NCBI GenBank assembly: GCA_964403015.1 | Contig: CAYOEJ010000003.1 | Span: 21,431-85,430, forward strand | Reading direction: 5' to 3' | Origin: CAYOEJ01 sp964403015 | Lineage (GTDB): Bacteria; Actinomycetota; Actinomycetes; Actinomycetales; Actinomycetaceae | DNA length: 64,000 bases | Shown here: positions 54,988 through 63,274 of the stretch, piece by piece | How positions within the stretch are numbered: the first letter of the stretch is position 1 | Layout of the letters: each line of letters begins with the position of its first letter | The notes under the pieces: generated by a model | The model's input: the letters and a program-made list of their open reading frames with translations, nothing else | Told to the model about the DNA's origin: nothing | The model's database searches: none | Program-made: the position numbers and the translations under genes

Positions 54988-55988
54988 TGCCTTGGCTCAC
55001 CGCCATTCTTGCGGTGATTCTCCTGATCGCGGTTGCCATTGGCTGGTTCCAAGGTGGCCGGATGAAGCCAGCAGAAAGCGCCACCCCCGTTGCTCATACC
55101 GCACAGGCGCGCCAACACCATCGCTTCCGGGAGCGCCTACGACTTTTCCGAGGCGCACTCGTGGGAACAATGGCGCTGGTCCTCGTGGTCGGCGCGATTA
55201 CCGCCTACCTGTCAGGGCGGCCGCGTGAGGTTGTTGAGCTTGAAAATAAGCTCGCCACCAGAGACATCGTGTTGTGCCTAGATGTTTCAGGATCGGTGAT
55301 CGAGTTTGACGGGGAGGTGCTCGAGTCGTTTGAAGGCCTCCTTGATGGTTTTCATGGTGAGCGCATTGCCCTAGTCATTTTCGATTCGGCTGCCCGAACG
55401 ATTTTTCCGCTCACTGATGATTACGACATGGTGCGCGAGCAGCTTCAGCTAGCTCAGGACGCGCTCGATATTCGCGGGAGCGGATACACCATCTATCCGT
55501 CGAATCCAGACGCGTTTAGTGACTTTGTGTCCGGTACCGAGGTTGCGTACCGATATGGATCTTCGCTGATCGGGGATGGGCTGGCTTCTTGTACCTTTGC
55601 GTTTGATATGGATGACGAGACTCGCTCACGCTCAGTCATTCTTGCAACTGACAATGAGCTTGCGGGAACGCCAATTTACACGCTGGATGAAGCGGCAGAG
55701 CTCGCCAAGGATTTCGACGTCACAGTGCACGGCCTGCAGATCGAAACGCAGTGGTCATTCAGTAGCAACGATATGGAAGAGGCCATCGTCAGCAACGGCG
55801 GATACCACTACTCCGCCAGCGATGTAGAAGCCGCGCAATCAATCATCGACAACGTTCAGAGCCAAGACGCGCAGGATCTCGGCGTCATCCCAGAAACTGT
55901 GGACGCTGACCGTCCCGGAGCTTGGCCTGCCATCCTCGCCGTCCTCCTGCTCGGCCTTCTCGCTATGGCATGGAGGTTCAGACTATGA
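54981..55988 (+). CDS. vWA-domain membrane protein (first)
   Basis: The 335-aa protein has two N-terminal helices (residues about 3-22 and 55-75) and an extracytoplasmic vWA domain. Its MIDAS motif is DVSGSV (Asp about 98), with a second conserved region LATDNELAG. A C-terminal helix (AWPAILAVLLLGLLAMAWRF) completes the typical layout of MoxR-linked BatA/B-like proteins. It overlaps the preceding gene by 7 bp and the next by 4 bp (ATGA). Confidence 0.9.
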   Translation: MVMPWLTAILAVILLIAVAIGWFQGGRMKPAESATPVAHTAQARQHHRFRERLRLFRGALVGTMALVLVVGAITAYLSGRPREVVELENKLATRDIVLCLDVSGSVIEFDGEVLESFEGLLDGFHGERIALVIFDSAARTIFPLTDDYDMVREQLQLAQDALDIRGSGYTIYPSNPDAFSDFVSGTEVAYRYGSSLIGDGLASCTFAFDMDDETRSRSVILATDNELAGTPIYTLDEAAELAKDFDVTVHGLQIETQWSFSSNDMEEAIVSNGGYHYSASDVEAAQSIIDNVQSQDAQDLGVIPETVDADRPGAWPAILAVLLLGLLAMAWRFRL

Positions 55989-57019
55989 CCTTCCTTCACA
56001 CGTTCCCCCTGCCGGTGACTATTGCGGTGGTTGTTATTGGCCTCGCGATCTGTGTGGCCGGATGGAAAGGCGCGCGCAAACACGGGCGACGAGCAAATCT
56101 GCCTTGGGGGCTGAGAGCGCTCATGGTTCTGCTCCTCGGGGCTATCGGCCTCACGCCTGGAACGGTCTCTCACGTAGAGCGAGTCACGAGCAATTTGGCC
56201 GTTTACTTCATCGTTGACGCGACCGGATCAATGGCGGCCCAAGACTACAACGGCGATGAGCCGCGGGTTGAAGGAGTTCGCCAGGACATCATCGCGCTGT
56301 CGAGCGCTCTCCCCGGCGCCCGCTACTCAATCGTCGAGTTCAGCTCGATCTCAACGCAGGAGCTACCGCTTACTACCGATCTGCGGGCAGTGCATTCGTG
56401 GGCGGACACCTACGATCGTGAGTACACCGACTACTCCAAGGGGTCGAGCGTCAATCGTCCGGTTGAACGCGTTCAGGAATTGCTTACCAGAGCGGAAGAG
56501 AATCGACCGGAGGACCGTCGCGTTCTGTTCTATTTTGGCGACGGCGAGAGTACGAACGCTGCGGATGCGACCCGCGCCGAGGAGCCTGATTTTTCCGGCT
56601 GGGCCGACTATGTGGATGAAGGCGCCATACTCGGCTACGGAACCGAGGAGGGCGGCGTGATGGAGTACAACAGGACCTACGCAGATAGTGTTGGCTCCGA
56701 CCTCATCGAGGATCCCGCCACGAGGGAACCGGCAAAGTCCATGATCGATGAAGCAAACCTTCAGATGATCGCCGAGCAAATTGGAGTCGACTACTTCCAT
56801 CGAACCGAGCCAAATGACGTGGGCGACATCGTCGCGGGAATTGAAGCTGACTCGCAAGAATTTGTGGAGGGCGGCCGTGAGATCCATACGGCTGCAATCT
56901 GGCCTTTTGCCATCGCACTGACGCTTCTTCTGGCCTGGGAAGTCGTGCGGATTGTTCCGCGCATCCGGGCTGCAAGCTCGCTCGATAAACTTATGCCGAG
57001 GCAGGGGTGGTACGGATGA
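55985..57019 (+). CDS. vWA-domain membrane protein (second)
   Basis: The 344-aa protein has the same design as its neighbour: N-terminal helices (about 8-28 and 45-63), a vWA domain with a variant MIDAS (DATGSM instead of DxSxS) and a C-terminal helix (IWPFAIALTLLLAWEVVRI). The Thr substitution may still bind metal. Start ATG 55985; a longer frame from 55922 is inside the previous gene. It is ATGA-coupled to the TPR gene. Confidence 0.9.
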   Translation: MTFLHTFPLPVTIAVVVIGLAICVAGWKGARKHGRRANLPWGLRALMVLLLGAIGLTPGTVSHVERVTSNLAVYFIVDATGSMAAQDYNGDEPRVEGVRQDIIALSSALPGARYSIVEFSSISTQELPLTTDLRAVHSWADTYDREYTDYSKGSSVNRPVERVQELLTRAEENRPEDRRVLFYFGDGESTNAADATRAEEPDFSGWADYVDEGAILGYGTEEGGVMEYNRTYADSVGSDLIEDPATREPAKSMIDEANLQMIAEQIGVDYFHRTEPNDVGDIVAGIEADSQEFVEGGREIHTAAIWPFAIALTLLLAWEVVRIVPRIRAASSLDKLMPRQGWYG

Positions 57020-58013
57020 GGAAGCGGCTCCCCCAGATTCTTAGCCTGTTGGTTGGACTCCTTTTAGTTGTGCCAACCGTCTGGGCAGGGCTTATTGTGA
57101 CCACCTATCACCAAGCCCGCAGCAACTATAACGACCGAGCCTATGCTGATGCGGCGCGCGACTTCGACTTCGCGGGCCGAATCGCACCGGATTTTGTTGT
57201 GGGCTGGCGCGGGGATTACGGGCACGGAACTTCGCTGCTCAAGTTAGGTGAGACCGACGACGGCGTTACCGCACTTCGCGCTGCCCTCGAGGATGTGCCG
57301 AAGGATCCCGAGGATGCGCCGGTTAATCCGGTGGAGAACCTGACCGACGAGTGTAAGGTTCGAATGAATCTCGCCGTTGGGCTGGAGCGTCAGGGAGACG
57401 CGCTCTACGAGGCACAGAATTTTTCCGCAGCCGAAGCAAAATACCTCGAGGCGTCCGAGGTAGTCGCCCAGTGTGTTCCTCAGGGCCCCGAGCCTGAAGA
57501 GCAGAAACAAGACACCGATGAAAAGGCCGAGGATGCGCAAGAGCAGCAGTCCGGTGAAGGTGAAGGCGGCGAAGGTGAAGGAGAAGGTGGCGAAGGAGAA
57601 GGTGGCGAAGGAGAAGGTGGCGAAGGAGAAGGCGAAGGTGGCGAAGGCGAGGGAGAAGGCCAGGGCGGCGAAGGTGAAGGCGAAGGACAAGGCGGCGAAG
57701 GAGAGGGCCAGGGCGGCGGAGGCGGTAGCCNNNNNNNNNNNNNNNNNNNNNNNNNNNNNNNNNNNNNNNNNNNNNNNNNNNNNNNNNNNNNNNNNNNNNN
57801 NNNNNNNNNNNNNNNNNNNNNNNNNNNNNNGAAGGCGAAGGACAAGGCGGCGAAGGAGAGGGCCAGGGCGGCGGAGGCGGTAGCCCGGGTCCACCGGATG
57901 GAACCGGCGGCAAGGGACAGGAACTATGGCAGCGCAACCAAGGTGCCGAAGAACTACACAGACAAAAGCGTGATCCGGGCAGCCTTGGCGATTGGGATGG
58001 AGAAAACTGGTGA
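57016..58013 (+). CDS. TPR-like membrane protein with long Glu/Gly-rich repeat
   Basis: An N-terminal helix (residues about 8-28) is followed by TPR-like helices (YNDRAYADAARDFDFAGRIA; LGETDDGVTALRAALEDV; ALYEAQNFSAAEAKYLEASE). A roughly 65-residue stretch of GEGEG/GGEGE/GQGGEG units then leads to an end reading GTGGKGQELWQRNQGAEELH. The 57731-57830 gap is flanked by identical 55-bp ends. Removing the N run and one copy keeps a single frame to TGA 58011-58013 (about 280 aa). BatE/TPR partners are standard in MoxR-vWA clusters. The stop overlaps the aroD GTG. Confidence 0.85.
57731..57830. other. Assembly gap with identical 55-bp flanks, inside the Glu/Gly repeat
   Basis: 57676-57730 equals 57831-57885 exactly (55 bp). 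Merging restores one continuous reading frame, so the gap is almost certainly an artefact of overlapping contig ends. The repeat copy number is uncertain. Confidence 0.9.
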
Positions 58014-58771
58014 TTTTTAAGCGTCATGAGCTTGCGGTGATCGTGCCGATTACGGGAACGACGGCCCAAGTCCTTGTCGAGGAAACTGCGGCTGCGAGCG
58101 AGGCTGGCGCCGACGTCGTCGAATGGAGAATTGACCATCTCTTTGGTCATCATCCGAATTTTTCTTTCGGACTGCTGGGTCGCGAGATTATCCCGCAGCT
58201 CCTCAAAGCCACCACAACGCCGCTATTGCTGACGATCCGAACGGCGTTTCAGGGTGGCGAGATCAAGCTCAGTCAGGGACGTTACCGCCTCCTTCTGGCC
58301 GAAATGCTAGATACGCTCATGCAGCTTCAGGTACCTGCAGATCGCATCGCTATCGACGTGGAGTTTTGGTATGCGGGCGCGCCGGATATCGCTGCTCGGG
58401 CGCGGGATTTGGGGTACACCGTCGTCGTTTCCCACCATGACTGGGTCGAAACACCGGATGACGACATCATGCGGATCATGATCGATGACATGCTGGAGAT
58501 TCCCGAAGCGGTGGCAAAACTTGCCGTGACGGCAACCAATGAATCCGATGTTGATCGACTACTGCGCGTCACGCGAGAAGTGACTACCGAGACTGATCGG
58601 CCGGTGATCACGCTCTCGATGGGAATGCAGGGTCGCCGTTCGCGGCTCGAGGGTCGAAAGTATGGCTCTGTTGCTACGTTTGCGACGGTTGTTAATAGCT
58701 CTGCTCCGGGGCAGCCGAGTCTGGCAGAGCTGCGCGAGGCGCTTTCTAACGACGACGCCGGTGGCGTTTAG
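58010..58771 (+). CDS. aroD: Type I 3-dehydroquinate dehydratase
   Basis: The 253-aa enzyme dehydrates 3-dehydroquinate to 3-dehydroshikimate via a Schiff base. DVVEWRIDHLF supplies active-site Glu/Arg, IDVEFW the strand before, VVVSHHDW the catalytic His, and AVAKLAVTATN the Schiff-base Lys. ITLSMGMQGRRSRLEG closes the barrel. Family length about 250. Start GTG 58010 overlaps the TPR stop as GTGA and has ggag 7 nt upstream; ATG 57992 is a less likely alternative. Its attachment to the MoxR operon is probably incidental. Confidence 0.95.
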   Translation: MIFKRHELAVIVPITGTTAQVLVEETAAASEAGADVVEWRIDHLFGHHPNFSFGLLGREIIPQLLKATTTPLLLTIRTAFQGGEIKLSQGRYRLLLAEMLDTLMQLQVPADRIAIDVEFWYAGAPDIAARARDLGYTVVVSHHDWVETPDDDIMRIMIDDMLEIPEAVAKLAVTATNESDVDRLLRVTREVTTETDRPVITLSMGMQGRRSRLEGRKYGSVATFATVVNSSAPGQPSLAELREALSNDDAGGV

Positions 58772-59418
58772 CGAACCGAATCGCAGGCAGGACCAGGGAT
58801 TGGGCCTAAATCAGGCAAAGTCTGGGGCACCTGTGCACCAATAGCTTGAAGCACAAAACGCTCCGTCGCATCAAAAAATTCGGAACGTGCTGGATCTTCG
58901 CGCGGAACTCGGCGGCCCGTGAGGGCTCCGTGAACGAGCTGTGAGGTTATGGTGCGGTCGATATCAGGGATGAGGCCGGCGGCTACGCAATCGTCAAGAA
59001 TGCTCACAAAAATATCTGAGGTTTGCCGGATGTGCTGACCCATTTGACGCGCGGATTCTTTGGAAATCACATCGACCAATGGCGGCCCCGGGGCGTTGAG
59101 ATAGGCACGTTCGGTGAGAAGCTGCGAACGCACGTAGATGCGAAGGCGAGAGAGCGGATCGTCGGCGGCCTCAAGTGAAGTCTCAATGGTGGTCATGTAG
59201 GTGCGCATCTCGCGCGCCACAAATGCCATCAGCACCTCTTCTTTGTCACTGAAGTGGTTGTAGATGGCTGTGCGTCCTATACCTGCTTCGCTGGCAAGAT
59301 CGGACATGGTGATCTGGTCGAAGCCCTTTTCAGCCATCATGCGCGCGAGGGCGTCAAAAAGCGCATCGCGAGTTCGTTCGCGATGCTGCGCAAGGGATCT
59401 CCCTAGAATCTTTGGCAT
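58768..59418 (-). CDS. TetR-family transcriptional regulator
   Basis: The 216-aa protein has an N-terminal HTH (QITMSDLASEAGIGRTAIYN, then HFSDKEEVLMAF; residues about 35-65) and a helical ligand-binding domain. The C-terminus is rich in Pro (PQTLPDLGPIPGPA). Its target is not obvious: the divergent side beyond 59418 holds the Nudix gene reading toward it, and no transporter is adjacent. It converges with aroD; the two stops share TTAG (58768-58771). Confidence 0.9.
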   Translation of the reverse strand: MPKILGRSLAQHRERTRDALFDALARMMAEKGFDQITMSDLASEAGIGRTAIYNHFSDKEEVLMAFVAREMRTYMTTIETSLEAADDPLSRLRIYVRSQLLTERAYLNAPGPPLVDVISKESARQMGQHIRQTSDIFVSILDDCVAAGLIPDIDRTITSQLVHGALTGRRVPREDPARSEFFDATERFVLQAIGAQVPQTLPDLGPIPGPACDSVR

Positions 59419-59470
59419 ACCGCGATATTATCCCGGCATACCGCTACTAGACAAGAATTCGAGGGGTACC

Positions 59471-59884
59471 TCATTCGTAACGTTCTTGGAGCAAGCGCAC
59501 GATGGGTATATCGCCTTCGAGCCATGGCAGCTCATGGAGCTGGTCCACGTCCACCCAACGCAACTCGTGATGATCCTGCAAAGGTGCGGGTACGCCGTCG
59601 TCGACCAATCCAAGCCAGAGGCGCATGTCTTGCCCATTCGGAAGTGGCCAATCGGAGCCGTCGGGCCGGGGGAACTCTTGGCCAAGCGTGAGGGTGACGC
59701 CCACTTCTTCGCGTATTTCGCGCCGGAGGGCAGCAACTGGGCTTTCGCCGGGTTCGACTTTTCCTCCCGGGAACTCCCAGTATCCGTCCAACGACGCCGG
59801 AGCCGAACGTTGCGCGCAGAGCACACGCGTAGGTTTGGCGAGAGAATCCACGATGGCTACAGCGACGATCAACACATTTGCCAT
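59471..59884 (-). CDS. Nudix hydrolase, MutT/CTP-pyrophosphohydrolase type
   Basis: The 137-aa protein has a full Nudix box, beginning GGKVEPGESPVAALRREIRE and continuing EVG (residues about 38-60), and the MutT-like front YWEFPGGK. It would hydrolyse a nucleoside triphosphate such as 8-oxo-dGTP or 5-methyl-dCTP. The start ATG 59884 (MANVLIVAVAI) is chosen; the upstream extension to 59953 is unlike the family. Confidence 0.92.
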   Translation of the reverse strand: MANVLIVAVAIVDSLAKPTRVLCAQRSAPASLDGYWEFPGGKVEPGESPVAALRREIREEVGVTLTLGQEFPRPDGSDWPLPNGQDMRLWLGLVDDGVPAPLQDHHELRWVDVDQLHELPWLEGDIPIVRLLQERYE

Positions 59885-60085
59885 TTTAGGCCACAGCGCG
59901 AAATGATGGTTAACGCGCTGACCTGTGAATATGCTTGTTGAATCCGCACACACGCGGAAGATTAGAAGTTTCTCATAATTTGTTCATTGATCATCAATTG
60001 GTTCGGTGCATGATTGATACCAGTAGAAGATGTCTCGCGGCGCGATTCGCGCGGGACTTCGATAAGGATTGGAAGGATAGGCGCT

Positions 60086-60681
60086 ATGAAAAAGGCTTGG
60101 ACGATTACCGGCTCCATCGCTGCTGCTGCCCTCATCACCACTGGTACCGCAATCGCGAACGCGGACGGCCGTGACGATCGAAGCGGCGCGCACGCCGTGA
60201 CAATTCCGCTAGCACCAAAGCCGGTGGCAAGCGAAAGCCCGAGCGAGGACGCGACCACTCCTGCAGCTCCCACCGCATCAGATACGTCGACTGCTGAGCC
60301 GACCAAGGAGGCGACTACCGCTGCGCCGAAGCCTGCNNNNNNNNNNNNNNNNNNNNNNNNNNNNNNNNNNNNNNNNNNNNNNNNNNNNNNNNNNNNNNNN
60401 NNNNNNNNNNNNNNNNNNNNNNNNNNNNNNNNNNNNATACGTCGACTGCTGAGCCGACCAAGGAGGCGACTACCGCTGCGCCGAAGCCTGCTCCGGCACC
60501 TAAGCCAGCACCGGCTCCCGCACCGAAGCCGGCTCCGGCTCCGGCTCCCAAGCCTGCACCAAAGGTGGCGCCGAAGCCCACGTATGTCCAGCCTAAGCCG
60601 AAGGCGACCGTGTATTACTCGGCAGATTCTGTGGATAGCCCGGATTGGTCCGTAGACTCGCCTGCCTCCGCGCCTTCCTGA
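60086..60681 (+). CDS. Secreted Ala/Pro/Lys-rich protein (interrupted by artefactual gap)
   Basis: The signal peptide (KKAWTITGSIAAAALITTG, cleavage near AIANA) leads into an Asp/Ser/Thr/Ala region and a Pro-Ala-Lys repeat (APAPKPAP units). It ends in a short tail YYSADSVDSPDWSVDSPASA. Removing the 100 N plus one copy of the duplicated 55 bp (60282-60336 = 60437-60491) gives one frame of about 146 aa ending at TGA 60679-60681. Pro-Ala-Lys stretches span peptidoglycan in other surface proteins, but no anchor motif is seen here. RBS ggaagga is upstream. Confidence 0.78.
60337..60436. other. Assembly gap with identical 55-bp flanks
   Basis: 60282-60336 equals 60437-60491 base for base. The gap is an unmerged contig overlap in a Pro/Ala/Lys-repeat coding region. 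Confidence 0.9.
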
Positions 60682-60696
60682 TCGAGGTCGGCGGTC

Positions 60697-61356
60697 TTAA
60701 CTGGCATGCCGCTGCTTCCTGAGGTTGTGGCGGTGAGCGATGAATGCCGCAAGGACGCCGCCGATAAGTCCGAATAGGTGGCCCTGCCACGAGACCCCCA
60801 TTCGAATGGGGAGGAGTCCGACAAGCATGGGGATCCCCCAGATGCTCAGGACCACGAAGGCTAGGCCAAGCTTGATGAGCTTGCCGGGGAGTGTTCTTTC
60901 AAAGAACCCGGCAACGACGAGGTAGCCGAAGTATCCAAAGACTAGCCCTGAAGCGCCGACGGTGAGTGAACCTGGCGAGTTGACGAAGAACACCCCGAGT
61001 CCGGCAACCACCGCGGCGCACATGGTGACCCAGGCGAACATCTTCTTACCGGACATTGCGACTAGGCCGCCAAGGATAAGCATGGCGAGCGAGTTGCCGA
61101 TGAGGTGGCCCCACCCGCTGTGGAGGAAGGGTGCGGTAAAGATTCCCCAGATGGAATCCCAATCCCACGAACGAAGACCATACTGATTGAAATCAACCGG
61201 AATGATCGTATCGGCCAACCTCACCGCCCACATTATCGCAACGAGAATGAGAACTGGACCGATCTTCGTCTGGAGTAACCCGCGGGCTCCCGGGCTGGCG
61301 TCTGAATGAGAGTCGCTGAATCTGGAATCTCGACGACGCTCGTGAAACTCGGTCAC
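60697..61356 (-). CDS. Rhomboid-family intramembrane serine protease
   Basis: The 219-aa protein has six hydrophobic helices. HSGWGHLIGNSLAMLILGG supplies the conserved His/Asn helix. GASGLVFGYFGYLV is the GxSG nucleophile motif, and GHLFGLIGGVLAAFIAH has the catalytic His. An N-terminal 35-residue Arg/Asp-rich tail precedes them. Start is GTG 61356, overlapping the GlgC stop (GTGA), so the two are co-translated. Confidence 0.93.
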   Translation of the reverse strand: MTEFHERRRDSRFSDSHSDASPGARGLLQTKIGPVLILVAIMWAVRLADTIIPVDFNQYGLRSWDWDSIWGIFTAPFLHSGWGHLIGNSLAMLILGGLVAMSGKKMFAWVTMCAAVVAGLGVFFVNSPGSLTVGASGLVFGYFGYLVVAGFFERTLPGKLIKLGLAFVVLSIWGIPMLVGLLPIRMGVSWQGHLFGLIGGVLAAFIAHRHNLRKQRHAS

Positions 61357-62528
61357 GATTGGTCGTCGTTTTCGCGTAGCCAGCGGGGGAGCAGGGCCGT
61401 CTTGTCGAAAGCTTCTCTGGCCTTGATCTTGCCGTCGGAGCCGATCAGGGTGATCGCGTCGTCGGTGCCGCGTTGAACGCCTGAAACTTCAGCGTCAAAA
61501 TCCACAACCGCATTTCGGATGTCTGCGCCCGACCGAATCACTGAGCCATCGAGAATGACGCAGTTGGTGACCGTTGCGCCCTCTTCAATCGTCACGCGAG
61601 GGCCGACGACGGAATTGATAACGGTCCCGTGGATGTGGGAACCGGGAGCAACCAGCGAATTATCAAGTTTTGATCCGCTGTAGATTCTTGCTGGAATGAG
61701 CTGGGGCTGCGCGGACCAAATCGGCCACTCGGCGTCGTCAAGGCGGATGCCGTCGTCCTCAAGGATCTGCATGTGTGCTGTCCAATACGACTGAATCGTG
61801 CCCAGATCGAGCCAGTAACCGTTGTGTCGGTGCTCGGCGACCCGATGGTTCTTGACGAAGTAAGGCAGGAGGTCGTCGCCGTAATCGGCGAGACTTGTGG
61901 TTGCTTCAAGTTCACGAAGTGCCTTGACGAGGAGCTTGGCGTTGAAGAGGAAGACTTCGCAGGCTACGGTTTGTGACTTTGGCTCATCAGGTTTGTATTC
62001 GAAGTCGGTAACGAGCTGATCCTCCGCCTTGATCACGGAATAGCGGCTCGGGTTCTCCTTGACCTCAGTGGTGACCATCGTGAGATCGGCATTGAGTGCC
62101 CGGTGGGTATCAAGCACGTCGAGGTAGTTCGTCAGATAAAGGTGATCTGCGGAAAGGACGAGCACGTAATCGGGATCGAACTCCTCGATTTTGGTCAGCT
62201 GCGAAAAGAGTGTGGCCGAGTTGCCGTCGGCGAAGCCCTCGCCAAGATCACCCTCGAACGGGAATGCGAGCTTCAGACCGCCGTGGGACCTGTCGAGATC
62301 CCATGGACGGCCACCATCGAGATGGCGGTTAATCGAGTAGGGCAGATACTGGACGGCCAGCAGCACGTCGGAGATGTGTGAGTGAGCGAGGTTCGATAGC
62401 GAAATATCGATCAGGCGATAGGTGCCGCCGATGGGTAGGGCGGGTTTCGCCCGATCCTCGGTGAGGGCGTCGAGGCGGCTGCCTTTGCCGCCAGCGAGGA
62501 TGATGGCCAGAATCTTTGGAAGCTTCAT
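61353..62528 (-). CDS. glgC: Glucose-1-phosphate adenylyltransferase
   Basis: The 391-aa nucleotidyltransferase makes ADP-glucose for glycogen. AIILAGGKGSRLDALTEDRA is the nucleotide-binding loop, with AKPALPIGG next. VLVLSADHLYLTNY holds the catalytic Asp, FEYKPDEP the Glc-1-P region, and GYWLDLGTIQSYW follows. A C-terminal left-handed beta-helix has hexapeptide-like repeats from about 290. Length is slightly below the usual 400-430. It pairs metabolically with pgm at 34260. Confidence 0.92.
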   Translation of the reverse strand: MKLPKILAIILAGGKGSRLDALTEDRAKPALPIGGTYRLIDISLSNLAHSHISDVLLAVQYLPYSINRHLDGGRPWDLDRSHGGLKLAFPFEGDLGEGFADGNSATLFSQLTKIEEFDPDYVLVLSADHLYLTNYLDVLDTHRALNADLTMVTTEVKENPSRYSVIKAEDQLVTDFEYKPDEPKSQTVACEVFLFNAKLLVKALRELEATTSLADYGDDLLPYFVKNHRVAEHRHNGYWLDLGTIQSYWTAHMQILEDDGIRLDDAEWPIWSAQPQLIPARIYSGSKLDNSLVAPGSHIHGTVINSVVGPRVTIEEGATVTNCVILDGSVIRSGADIRNAVVDFDAEVSGVQRGTDDAITLIGSDGKIKAREAFDKTALLPRWLRENDDQS

Positions 62529-62662
62529 AGTGCAAGTTTACGTTTGACGAAGTTGCTATTTCGGCAGTCGCGCGCAGAGCGGAAGCATTGGTTCTCGATG
62601 TGCTGGTGGAAGCGTCGCTGGATCGGCGGCGCTCACACTACTAGTATGGCGCTGGAGGAAAA

Positions 62663-63184
62663 ATGAACATTCGCCGCGCGACTACCCACGATGCTGAACT
62701 TCTGGCCCAGCTCTCGATTCGAACTTTCACCGAGACCTTCGGAGCCATGTATCCACCGGAGGACCTTGAATTCTTCTTAGCCGATTCATATAGCGTGGAT
62801 CGACAGCGCGCGATCTTGGCCGACCCTGACTCTGCTGTCTGGTTCCTCATGGACGGGGACGACGCCGTTGGCTACGTCAACGTCGGCCCCTGCGGCCTCC
62901 CGCATGTGGACGTCAAGCCCGATGACGGCGAAGTCAAGCGGCTCTATATTGTTCAATCGCATCAGGGTAACGGTGCGGGTGTGGAGCTCATGCAGACGGC
63001 AGTGGACTGGCTCTTGCGTGAGGGTCCGCGTGTGCTGTGGTTGGGGGTGTGGTCAGAGAACTATGGCGCCCAGCGTTTCTATCAACGTTTTGGCTTCGAA
63101 CCGGCTGGCGAATACAAATTCAAAGTTGGTGGGTCTCGCGACCATGAGTTTATTTACCGCAGGCCGGCGAAGCTCAGCCGCTGA
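62663..63184 (+). CDS. GNAT-family N-acetyltransferase
   Basis: In this 173-aa protein, RRATTHDAELLAQLSIRTF is the GNAT N-terminus. VKRLYIVQSHQGNGAGVELM is the acetyl-CoA binding motif A (Q-x-x-G-x-G/A variant QGNGAG), and NYGAQRFYQRFGFEPAGEY is motif B. The acceptor is unknown; resemblance to SpeG/RimI-like small-molecule or peptide acetylases is general. A very good RBS (ggagg) lies 5 nt before the ATG. Confidence 0.9.
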   Translation: MNIRRATTHDAELLAQLSIRTFTETFGAMYPPEDLEFFLADSYSVDRQRAILADPDSAVWFLMDGDDAVGYVNVGPCGLPHVDVKPDDGEVKRLYIVQSHQGNGAGVELMQTAVDWLLREGPRVLWLGVWSENYGAQRFYQRFGFEPAGEYKFKVGGSRDHEFIYRRPAKLSR

Positions 63185-63274
63185 TGTGGATTCTACGTAC
63201 ACCACTGCAGGCTTTCACCAAGCGTGCGTAGATGATGCGACCTTCGCCGCAATCCGCCCTGATATAACTGAATT

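Noticed and set aside
57473..57883. Lys/Ala-rich plus-strand frame inside the Glu/Gly repeat
   Set aside because: An out-of-frame reading of the repeat; the Glu/Gly frame continues the TPR protein and restores correctly across the gap.
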